64,000 nt of DNA, taken from NCBI GenBank assembly GCA_041545745.1, contig CP168152.1, forward strand, positions 2,788,001-2,852,000, in the 5' to 3' direction. How positions within the stretch are numbered: the first letter of the stretch is position 1; every line of letters starts with the position of its first letter. Position numbers and translations under genes: made by a program. The notes under the pieces are model-generated. The model did not search any database. It was not told where the DNA came from and worked only from the letters and a program-made list of their open reading frames with translations. The DNA comes from Stenotrophomonas indicatrix (GTDB lineage Bacteria > Pseudomonadota > Gammaproteobacteria > Xanthomonadales > Xanthomonadaceae). Positions 9,173-16,857 of this stretch are shown here, piece by piece.

Positions 9173-9943
9173 CTACTCGTCCAAGGCATCGAGCACCAGC
9201 TCGGCGGTGAGCCCACTGCTGTACTGCTGCTGCCCGGTGATCAAGCGCCCATCGCGGATCGCAAACGGTTCGTTCGCGCCCCGGCAGCGGTAGGTGGTGC
9301 CCTGGATCCGGGCGGCTTCGCCCTGGATGGTGTAGTCGTTCAGGGTCATGCCAAAGGCCTTGTTGACCTCGTCCTCCTCCTCGTCGCTGAAGCCGGTCCA
9401 GGTCTTGCCTTCGGCCAGCAACCTGCCATCGGACAGCCGCGTCCAGAGCAGGAGGCAAGCGCCGTGGCAGATCAAGGCGACGATCTTCCCCTTCTCGTAG
9501 AAGTCGGCAATCAGCGCGTGCAGCGCCGGGGCGTCCTTGAAGGTAAGCAGCGGCCCGCCCCCGCCGGCAACCCACACCGCGTCGTAGTCGTCCACGTTCA
9601 CCGCACTGATCGGCAGCGTCTGCCTGAGCAACGGGCCAAACCCGGCGTGATGGACGAAGCCCAGAGTGACCAGGTCGTCGGCGTAGGGGCCGCCGGGCGT
9701 GCGCGGGTCGCTGTGCGTGTCGATCATGACCTCGCCGCCTTCCGGAGACGCCAGGTCCACCCGATGCCCGGCTTCTGTGAACATCAGGAAGGCGCGGGTC
9801 ATCTCTTCGCCAAAGAAGCCCACCGCAAAGCCCTTCAGCTGGGCGGTATTGGAGACGATCGACAGGATGCGGCGCGGCTTGCGCTTCACGCCGATGCGGG
9901 TTTCAACTTTCAGGTCAGACGCTGGCATGGCTGTGCCCTCCAA
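9173..9943 (-). CDS. DJ-1/PfpI (class I glutamine amidotransferase-like) protein
   Basis: The nucleophile elbow is ALICHGACLLLW (cysteine about residue 165). An upstream acidic residue lies in FFGEEMTRAF, and DAVWVAGGGGPL is typical of the Hsp31/YhbO-like group. Known members act as glyoxalases, deglycases or chaperones, and which activity applies here cannot be read from sequence. Two starts are possible: ATG 9943 and ATG 9928 (MPASDLK). It sits 47 bases downstream of the SDR gene on the same strand, consistent with a detoxification operon. A broken relative occurs at 12214-12540. Confidence 0.8.
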   Translation of the reverse strand: MEGTAMPASDLKVETRIGVKRKPRRILSIVSNTAQLKGFAVGFFGEEMTRAFLMFTEAGHRVDLASPEGGEVMIDTHSDPRTPGGPYADDLVTLGFVHHAGFGPLLRQTLPISAVNVDDYDAVWVAGGGGPLLTFKDAPALHALIADFYEKGKIVALICHGACLLLWTRLSDGRLLAEGKTWTGFSDEEEDEVNKAFGMTLNDYTIQGEAARIQGTTYRCRGANEPFAIRDGRLITGQQQYSSGLTAELVLDALDE

Positions 9944-9990
9944 AGTTCAACTATCGCCCGGGCCCAGGCCCCGGCGGCGGGCATGGATGC

Positions 9991-10764
9991 CTACTTGGTG
10001 GTGTATCCACCGTTGATGAGGATGGTCTGCCCGGTGATCCACCAGCCGTCGCTCACCAGGTGGCGGATGAAGGGCACGACATCCTCGATGTCGGTCAGGC
10101 CGGTCTTGCTGAAGGGCGAAAGCGCCGCGGCCGTCTTGTGGTAGGCCACCGCATCGGCGCCCTCGGCCGGATAGAAGAAGGGCGTGTCCATCGGGCCCGG
10201 GCCGATGGCCGTGACCGAGATGCCGCGTGCACCGAACTCCTTGGAGGCCGCGCGGGTGAAATGCTCCACCGGCGCCTTGGTGCCTGCGTAGGCGGCATAG
10301 AACGGGGTGAAGGCGCCCAGCAGCGAGGTCACGATCGTGCAGATCTTGCCGTTGTCGTTGAGGTTCCTGCCGGCTTCCTTGAGGAAGAAAAAGGCGGTCT
10401 TGGAATTGACGGCCGTCATCTGGTCATACTCGGCCTCGCTGATCTCGGCCATGGGCTTCTTGAGCACCTTGCCGACGGTATTGATGGCGATGTCGGGCTT
10501 GCCGACCGCCGCGACAGCGTCGGCGAACAGCTTTTCGACGGCACCGGCCGTGCTCAGGTCGCCCTGCAACGCCACGGCCTGCGCACCACTGGCCTGCACC
10601 GCGGCGACGGTGGCGTCGGCATCGGCCTTGGAGGCGGCGCTGTTGTAGTGGATCACCACGGCCTTGGCGCCCTGCGCGGCCAGGTCGCGGGCGATCAGGC
10701 CGCCGAGGTTCTTGGCGCCGCCGGCGATGAGGACAACCTTGCCCTGGATGGAATGGTCTGCCAT
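9991..10764 (-). CDS. Short-chain dehydrogenase/reductase
   Basis: This 257-residue Rossmann enzyme has the nucleotide-binding glycine motif GGAKNLGG (about 15-22), a central NTVGKV in place of the usual N-N-A-G, an active-site serine in IVTSLLGA and the catalytic Y-x-x-x-K as YAGTK. It has the family's standard length. Its cofactor and substrate are not evident. It is flanked on the same strand by an MFS exporter upstream and a PfpI-like gene downstream, and may be part of a carbonyl or xenobiotic detoxification set under the LysR regulators at 8186 and 12687. Confidence 0.85.
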   Translation of the reverse strand: MADHSIQGKVVLIAGGAKNLGGLIARDLAAQGAKAVVIHYNSAASKADADATVAAVQASGAQAVALQGDLSTAGAVEKLFADAVAAVGKPDIAINTVGKVLKKPMAEISEAEYDQMTAVNSKTAFFFLKEAGRNLNDNGKICTIVTSLLGAFTPFYAAYAGTKAPVEHFTRAASKEFGARGISVTAIGPGPMDTPFFYPAEGADAVAYHKTAAALSPFSKTGLTDIEDVVPFIRHLVSDGWWITGQTILINGGYTTK

Positions 10765-11016
10765 GGAAAAACTCCTTCACGAGTCACGGAGAGTTGAGCT
10801 TAGGCGGCTCCTGCCAAGCGATAATCCGTCACTGACTGGATAGATAATCCAGAAAAACAGCCCAATGAAGGAACGCTGGGCTTCGGCTTTCACAACTCGC
10901 ACCGGAAAATGAGGGCTCGCGCCATGAGCTATCCCATGAAGACAGCCCCATTTGTGGCTCCTGGCGGGGTAGATGCCTACGCTGCCCGCCGGCACGAACC
11001 GGTGCCAGCGGAATGA

Positions 11017-12210
11017 TCAGGTCACAAGTCTTTCAACCTGAAATGCCGGACGCCGCATCTGCCAGAGCATCCAGAGGATCCCCAGGCCAACGGCAACCGC
11101 CCCCACCCACGCCGTGCTGGTCAGCCCCATCGCCTCCAGACTGGCACCGCCCAGCAGCGAACCCAGCGCAATACCGCCATTAAAGCCGGCGATGTTCAGC
11201 CCAGCTGCCACCGCCGGCGCCTGCGGCGCGTGGACCTGCGACAGACCGATCACACGCGCCTGCAAAGCCGGCACCGCAGCATAGGTCAGCGCACCCAGCA
11301 AGCCCGTCAACAACACCATCAATGGCAACGACGGTGCCGATACCCAAATCGCCAGCAGCACCACTGCCAAGCCGACCAGTACGATCATCACGGCAAAGTC
11401 CGCACCCTTGCGGTCGGTCAGGCGTCCGCCCCAGATGTTGCCAATGGCTGCCATCACGCCATAGCCCAGCATCAACAGGCTGGCCCTGCTCTCGCTGACG
11501 TTCGTCACCTGCAGCAGGATCGGGGAAATGTAGGTGTAGAGCGCGAACGACCCGGCATAGGCCAACACAGTGATGCCGGCTCCGGCCAGCAGACGCGGAT
11601 TGAACATGGCTTTGAGACCATCCATTGCGTTGGCCTGCGCCGAGCCGTCGTTCCGATCCGTCGGCATCAGGGCAAGCAGGCCGAGGAAACCAATCGCGCC
11701 GCTCGCGGCGACCGCCATGAAGATGACTTGCCAGCTCAGCACGGCGCCCAGGTAGGTGCCAAGAGGAACGCCCAACGCCAGGGCCAAGGTCAGGCCGCCG
11801 AACACTACAGCCACCGCCGCCCCGGCCCGATGCCGGCCCGCCAATTGCGTGGCAACGCTCGAGGCCACGGCCAGGAACACGCCGTGCCCCAGGCCCGAGG
11901 CGAAGCGAGCAATCAGCAAAGGCGTCAGCGCATCCGACAAGCTGACCACCGCGTTGCCCAGCGTGAACAGCCCCATCGCCATCAGCAGTAGCGGCTTGCG
12001 CGGCCAGCGGCTCGCCAGCGCGGTCAGGCCCGGCGCACCGATTACCGCGCCCAGCGCATAGGCCGTGACCGCCGTGCCGACCTGGGCCACGCTGACATGC
12101 AGGTGGCTGGAGATGGTGGAGACCAGCCCGATGGTCACGAACTCGGTGAAACCCAGTGCGAACGCGCAAAGCGCGAAGACGTAGATGACGAAAGGCATGC
12201 GCTCGTTCAT
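11017..12210 (-). CDS. Major facilitator superfamily exporter (AraJ/YdhP-like)
   Basis: A 397-residue inner-membrane protein with about twelve hydrophobic segments. It starts with PFVIYVFALCAFALGFTEF, characteristic of the drug:H+ antiporter-1 (AraJ/Sugar efflux) branch, and has the motif-A-like loop ASRWPRKP after helix 2. It starts three bases after the stop of the broken DJ-1 gene, so the two were one transcript. Divergent LysR at 12687 is the likely regulator. The substrate is unknown. Confidence 0.85.
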   Translation of the reverse strand: MNERMPFVIYVFALCAFALGFTEFVTIGLVSTISSHLHVSVAQVGTAVTAYALGAVIGAPGLTALASRWPRKPLLLMAMGLFTLGNAVVSLSDALTPLLIARFASGLGHGVFLAVASSVATQLAGRHRAGAAVAVVFGGLTLALALGVPLGTYLGAVLSWQVIFMAVAASGAIGFLGLLALMPTDRNDGSAQANAMDGLKAMFNPRLLAGAGITVLAYAGSFALYTYISPILLQVTNVSESRASLLMLGYGVMAAIGNIWGGRLTDRKGADFAVMIVLVGLAVVLLAIWVSAPSLPLMVLLTGLLGALTYAAVPALQARVIGLSQVHAPQAPAVAAGLNIAGFNGGIALGSLLGGASLEAMGLTSTAWVGAVAVGLGILWMLWQMRRPAFQVERLVT

Positions 12211-12213
12211 GGC

Positions 12214-12540
12214 TTAGATCCGACCCACGGATGCCGCTGCCAGCAGCGGCAGCATCGCCTCGGCCACACCCTTGGCCGAAGCCGGGTTCTGGTCCAGCAC
12301 CAGCCTCTCGCTGGCTAACCCCCTTCTGCTGAAGATTCGGTTCGGGCATTGCCGGATACCGCGTTCCTGCACGGCATCGGCAAGCGGGAGCGGCAGGCTG
12401 TCGTAATAGCGCGCGTCAGCCAGCACTCGATGCGGATGCGAGGGTTTGGAAACACGGAAACCACCAGGAGCCGTGTCGGCGGCGCCAGTCGGCCCCTTGC
12501 GGTCGTGGCTGCTCAGGACGAAGAGAATGCGTTGGGTCAT
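12214..12540 (-). pseudogene. DJ-1/PfpI-family gene with internal deletion
   Basis: The first about 42 residues (MTQRILFVLSSHD, then SHPHRVLADA) and the last about 25 (NPASAKGVAEAMLPLLA) match the two ends of type 1 glutamine-amidotransferase-like proteins of about 225 residues. Only 108 codons remain, and the middle, including the nucleophile cysteine elbow, is missing. The deletion keeps an open frame but cannot give an active enzyme. An intact paralogue lies at 9173-9943. Confidence 0.65.
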
Positions 12541-12686
12541 CGAAAGGCTCCTGGGTGCGGGTCGTGCACCCCGCCAGGCACCTCCAAGGGGAGCGTGCGC
12601 GTTGCGGTATGCGAGGTAAGGAACCTCATTCTGGTGAATCCGATATATCCTTCAAATGACCAAAATAGACAAACACTTTCCCCGGA

Positions 12687-13604
12687 ATGGCCCAAATGGC
12701 TCTGCGCAATCTCGATGATCTGGCGGTGTTCGTGCATGTGGTGGACCGGCGCAGCTTTTCCGCCGCCGCACGCGACCTGCACCTCGCGCCCAAGACGGTC
12801 AGCAAGCAGATCGCCCGGCTAGAACAGGCGCTGGGCACCACGCTGTTCGAGCGCAACACCCGCAACTTGCGCATCACCGACGAAGGGCGGGCTATCGCTG
12901 AGCGTGCCCGCGTGGCCCTAGCGGTGCTGGAGGAAGTGCAGGAACTGGCGACCGGCGGCAACCAAGAACTAAGCGGCACCATCCGCCTGACGGCCCCCAT
13001 GCCGTTCGGGCGCAAGTTCGTGGCCCCAGCGATCCACGATTTCTGTCGTCTACATCCCCGAGTCGGCTTCGACCTGCGCCTGTCCGATCAGGTGCAGGAC
13101 CTGTATAGCGGCGATCTGGACTTGGCGATCCGCATGGGCGAACTGGCCGACTCACGCCTGGTGGCGAGGCGCGTGGCCGACAACCGGCGGATTCTTGCGG
13201 CGTCTCCCGCCTACCTAAAAGTGAATGGACAGCCCGCTCAGCCGGAAGATCTGGAGCGGCACAACTGCTTGGTGTTCGCCTATCCGGGGCTGTTGCAAAA
13301 CACCTGGCCGCTGCGTATGGGCCGGCGGGAGAAGTCTGTCACGGTCAGCGGCACGCTCTGTAGCGACAGCGGCGACGTCCTACACGCTTGGTGCCTTGCC
13401 GGACTGGGCGTCTCGCTGCGCGAAACCTGGGACATCCACGAGGAACTCCGCGATGGGCGATTGGTGCGCGTTTTGCCGGACTGGGAGGCCGTCCCCTCGA
13501 AGATCAGCATCGTGCGGGTGCGGCGAGAGCCTGTGCCCCGCCGACTGACGGCCTTCAGCGACTTCCTACTGAGGCGCTGGCAGCAGGCCCCTTGGGATCA
13601 ATGA
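12687..13604 (+). CDS. LysR-family transcriptional regulator
   Basis: The helix-turn-helix region (FVHVVDRRSFSAAARDL, KTVSKQIARLE) is followed by an effector-binding domain with DLAIRMGEL, placing it in the DhcR/PgrR-like branch. Two starts nine bases apart are possible (12687, or 12696 giving MALRNLDD). It diverges from the leftward DJ-1 remnant-MFS genes across a 146-base AT-rich gap, the normal layout for a LysR regulator and its target, so control of the MFS exporter is the best inference. Confidence 0.85.
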   Translation: MAQMALRNLDDLAVFVHVVDRRSFSAAARDLHLAPKTVSKQIARLEQALGTTLFERNTRNLRITDEGRAIAERARVALAVLEEVQELATGGNQELSGTIRLTAPMPFGRKFVAPAIHDFCRLHPRVGFDLRLSDQVQDLYSGDLDLAIRMGELADSRLVARRVADNRRILAASPAYLKVNGQPAQPEDLERHNCLVFAYPGLLQNTWPLRMGRREKSVTVSGTLCSDSGDVLHAWCLAGLGVSLRETWDIHEELRDGRLVRVLPDWEAVPSKISIVRVRREPVPRRLTAFSDFLLRRWQQAPWDQ

Positions 13605-13789
13605 CAGCCTAAAGCTCGAACCCAGCCACTCAATCGAACCAGGTTGGACCCCGCTCAGTTACTGCTGGGAACACACTGGCATTGAGCCGTATATCATCTG
13701 ACGGAGGCTGGAGATCGTCGAGAGCCATGCGCTGACTCTCACAAAACAAGGAGAGTCGACGTGATCGTTGTTGGTCAGGAGTTCGATCC

Positions 13790-15136
13790 GTGAGTCTGAG
13801 ACTTCGAGTTGTGATGCTAACCGGCCTCGCCCTACTTCTGCTGTGGGCAGGCGCGGCAACCTGGATGCTCAGTGGCATCCAGACAAAGCTGGAACACACC
13901 CTCGATGGTCGACTGGCGATGTCGGCAAGGATGGTAGCAGGGCTGGTTTCTCGCACATCTTTGGACATCCCCGCCTCAGCAGTCCAGTTCGATCATGCGT
14001 TGAAGAGCGCCGCGCATGAAGGCATTGCTTGTGAGGTCCGCACCATGCAAGGAGAGGTTCTGTCTCGCCGTGGCGAGCCGCCAACGAACTCGGCCGCGCG
14101 CCTTCCCACTGGATTCTCCACGAAAGTCGTTGCAGGCACCGAGTGGAGGATCTACGTGCTCCGAGACGATGCGTATCAGGTCACCACAGCCGATCGAATC
14201 GATGAACGGTCGGACTTGACTGATCGGATGCTGGTTGCCGCTGGTCTGCCGTTCCTGATCGCGGTTATCGGTGGACTTGGTGTGTTGTGGATCGGCATCA
14301 GCCGTGGCTTGGCACCACTGACCAGGCTATCCCAGGAGCTGACATCACGAGACGCCGACAGTGTCGTCCCGGTCGACGCTGCGCATTACCCAACCGAACT
14401 TGAGCCGATGCTGCAATCCCTGAACGCGTTGGTGGCACGCCTGGTGAAGACGGTAAACAACCAGCGGGCATTCACAGACGCCGCCGCTCATGAGCTACGC
14501 ACACCGCTAACGATCATCGACACACACCTACAGGTGGCTCGCCAGTCAACAGGCGATGCGGTCGCCCCCGCATTGGACAATGCCCAACATGGCGTGCGGC
14601 GCCTGCGGCACACCTTGGACCAAATGCTCGCGTTGGTGCGTGCCGACAGTCCTGACATGCTCGAACAATCGTCTGTCTCGCTTGCCGATGTCTTGGCCGA
14701 CAGCGTGCTTGCTGTAGCGCCGCAGCAGAGATCGCGGATCGAGCTGGGCGATCACGGCGAGGACATCACCGTTGCCATGCCCCGGCCCTTGCTGCAAACC
14801 GCCGTCAAGAACCTGCTCGACAACGCGCTTCGCTACTCGCCGGTCGATACCAAGGTGGCTCTTCGAATGTCCTGGGATAAGGATCGCCGCCGCTGCCTGC
14901 TCTCAGTGTTAGACCGCGGCCCGGGGCTGAGTGCCGACCAAGCGGAACAGATTGGTCGGCGTTTCTGGCGTGGCGATCACGAAAGGGCGGGCGCCGAAGG
15001 CTCGGGTCTAGGAATCTCCATCGTTCGCACGATCGTCGAGCGCTTCGGTGGGCGGTTGGAGTTCGTTGCCCGCGACGGCGGCGGCCTAGAGGTGTTGCTG
15101 GACCTGCCCGCGCACGCGCCGACCTTGCCGCCGTGA
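13790..15136 (+). CDS. Two-component sensor histidine kinase
   Basis: The GTG start at 13790 gives a 448-residue inner-membrane kinase. It has a first transmembrane helix at about 7-28 (LTGLALLLLWAGAATWML), a periplasmic domain of about 115 residues and a second helix at about 148-168. A HAMP-like linker, the HisKA box AAAHELRTPLT with the phosphorylated histidine, and ATPase boxes NLLDNALRYSP, DRGPGLS and GSGLGISIV follow. It looks intact and QseC-like. No response regulator adjoins it. The nearest candidate partner is the OmpR-type gene at 18972 on the same strand, across an opposed disulfide-reductase operon. Confidence 0.85.
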   Translation: MSLRLRVVMLTGLALLLLWAGAATWMLSGIQTKLEHTLDGRLAMSARMVAGLVSRTSLDIPASAVQFDHALKSAAHEGIACEVRTMQGEVLSRRGEPPTNSAARLPTGFSTKVVAGTEWRIYVLRDDAYQVTTADRIDERSDLTDRMLVAAGLPFLIAVIGGLGVLWIGISRGLAPLTRLSQELTSRDADSVVPVDAAHYPTELEPMLQSLNALVARLVKTVNNQRAFTDAAAHELRTPLTIIDTHLQVARQSTGDAVAPALDNAQHGVRRLRHTLDQMLALVRADSPDMLEQSSVSLADVLADSVLAVAPQQRSRIELGDHGEDITVAMPRPLLQTAVKNLLDNALRYSPVDTKVALRMSWDKDRRRCLLSVLDRGPGLSADQAEQIGRRFWRGDHERAGAEGSGLGISIVRTIVERFGGRLEFVARDGGGLEVLLDLPAHAPTLPP

Positions 15137-15181
15137 ACTCCCCCATCGGGCTATCCGCCCGCCCCGGATTCCCCTCCGTTG

Positions 15182-16015
15182 TCAGCGTGGCCCCAAGATG
15201 TCCACAAGATCTTCGCCTTGCGGCATCCCGTTGATCTTCCTCAAGCTGCCATCGGGCAGCTTCACGACTACCCCTGGCGTGCCACGGAACCCCTGGGCAA
15301 ACATCAGCAACTGATGTTCGTCCAGCTTGGTTTTGATCCCAGCTGGAACCGCAGCGACGGGCTTGATCCCGCCGCGATCATAGTTTTGCTCGTTCTCCAG
15401 GAGCGCCGCCGACGGATCGCCTGCCCCCATGATGGCCGCAGCCTTCCCTGGGCTATCGGCCTTGATCATGCCAACCATGATGTGCCGAAGCTGCACTTTG
15501 CCGGCGGACACCCAAGGCCGGGCCGCCTCCCAGAACCTATGGCAGTAAGGGCAGTTGGCATCGCTGAAGGTGTAGATGATCCGGGGCGCATCTGCCTTCC
15601 CGTCCAGCACCCATGCCGACTTGCCCAGCTCCGCCCATGCCTTCTCCCCCATGGGACGGGCAACTAGCGCTTGCAACGTCTCCTCGTCAGCCGGCTGTCC
15701 CTGCGGCGTGAGTCGGGTGCCCACAATCGCAGAGCCGTCGGCGGTTACATAGACGCCGATTGGGCGATCACCAGCCGACCCAGCGAACGCCCGAAGCCCA
15801 GGGCCTGCATCGAAACTGTCGACGATATTGATACCCTGGCCTTCGAGGGTAGACAGCACCTCAGGACGACCAGCTCCAGCGGGCTTGGCCTCACGATTGA
15901 TGCCTTGCGTGGGCGCATTAGAGCCTGATCCCGCTGGCGCCGCCTGCGAGCACCCGCTGAGCAGGCCGAGTCCGAGTGCCACGGCGGCTAGGCTGAAAAA
16001 CTGAGATGGCTTCAT
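15182..16015 (-). CDS. dsbG: DsbG-type thiol:disulfide interchange protein
   Basis: Start 16015 is chosen because MKPSQFFSLAAVALG begins a signal sequence and overlaps the upstream stop as ATGA. The signal ends at a lipobox-like LLSGC, so the mature protein may be a lipoprotein. It has an N-terminal dimerisation region with EVLSTLEGQGINIV, then a thioredoxin domain with DANCPYCHRFW, the CPYC redox pair of DsbG. DsbC/DsbG proteins are periplasmic isomerases or sulfenic-acid reductases kept reduced by DsbD. The length of 277 residues is normal for the family. It is the third gene of the DsbD operon, whose product could supply its electrons. Confidence 0.85.
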   Translation of the reverse strand: MKPSQFFSLAAVALGLGLLSGCSQAAPAGSGSNAPTQGINREAKPAGAGRPEVLSTLEGQGINIVDSFDAGPGLRAFAGSAGDRPIGVYVTADGSAIVGTRLTPQGQPADEETLQALVARPMGEKAWAELGKSAWVLDGKADAPRIIYTFSDANCPYCHRFWEAARPWVSAGKVQLRHIMVGMIKADSPGKAAAIMGAGDPSAALLENEQNYDRGGIKPVAAVPAGIKTKLDEHQLLMFAQGFRGTPGVVVKLPDGSLRKINGMPQGEDLVDILGPR

Positions 16016-16857
16016 TTGGATTCCTTGGAGGTGGTAGTTGAACGGGAATGCGAAGGGAAATAGCGCTGTAGCTTTCCCTCCAGGCCAGCACGGGTCATCT
16101 CTCCCAGGTGGATGTCCAGCAAGCGGCCGTCGTGGTCGAACATGGCCGTGGTGGGCAACGCCCGCGTATTCAACGCCTGCATCGTGGAGGAGCTGGAATC
16201 CAGCAGCACATGCGGGAAATGCAGGCCGCTGTTGCGCAGAAATGCTTCTGCATCCGCCGCAGATTCGCCTTGGTTGACCATCAGGAAGGTCACTTCGGGA
16301 TGGCGGGCCTGCGCTGCGTGGAACGCCGGCATTTCGCGCCGGCAAGGCGGGCACCATGTGGCCCATAGGTTGACCACCACCGGGGCACCCGCGTGATCGC
16401 GCAGCGACACCGGCTGTCCGGAAACATCGACGAGGGTCAGCTCTGGTAGCGGCGGCGCTGAACGCAGCAGCAGCCCGTGAACGCCTGAGAGCATCAGCCA
16501 TACGCAGAGCGCGGCAGTTACTCCCGCTCCCGCTGCAATTCCGGTGGAGCGCGCGCGTCTTGCGCGCCACGCAATGAAAGCGATCGCCATGGGCGCGCCT
16601 ACCCACCACACGAATCCGCCATCGCCGACGGTCAGCATGCTCCATGGCGCCGCCGCATACTCGTCCCACCAGCGAACGATGTAGGCCAGTCGTGCCGACA
16701 GTGCACCGACCAAAAAGGCATCGAAGAACAGCGACGTTGCGGCACGTGGCGGCGCCGACGCCGGCGAGCGCCCGAGCCGTCGCGCCACCCACCATCCCGC
16801 GAGGATGCCCGCCACCGCCAGCAGGATCTTCATCGATACAGGACCGAGTCCGTTCAC
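16012..16857 (-). CDS. TlpA/ResA-like thioredoxin with Lgt-like membrane domain
   Basis: The C-terminal half (from about residue 135) is a periplasmic thioredoxin domain with LWATWCPPCRREMP and a cis-proline region ALPTTAMF. The N-terminal half has several membrane segments. One stretch, LVGALSARLAYIVRWW followed by VGDGGFVWWVG, recalls part of prolipoprotein diacylglyceryl transferase (Lgt). The start is fixed by the ATGA overlap with the DsbD stop. It is probably a membrane-tethered thiol reductase comparable to ScsD, taking electrons from DsbD. The Lgt-like segment is too short to be a functional transferase. Confidence 0.75.
   Translation of the reverse strand: MNGLGPVSMKILLAVAGILAGWWVARRLGRSPASAPPRAATSLFFDAFLVGALSARLAYIVRWWDEYAAAPWSMLTVGDGGFVWWVGAPMAIAFIAWRARRARSTGIAAGAGVTAALCVWLMLSGVHGLLLRSAPPLPELTLVDVSGQPVSLRDHAGAPVVVNLWATWCPPCRREMPAFHAAQARHPEVTFLMVNQGESAADAEAFLRNSGLHFPHVLLDSSSSTMQALNTRALPTTAMFDHDGRLLDIHLGEMTRAGLEGKLQRYFPSHSRSTTTSKESK

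Noticed and set aside
11180..12349. 389-codon open frame overlapping the MFS gene
   Set aside because: It lies in another frame of the same strand, has Arg/Gly/Ala-rich shadow composition and no recognisable domain, while the overlapping frame is a clear transporter.
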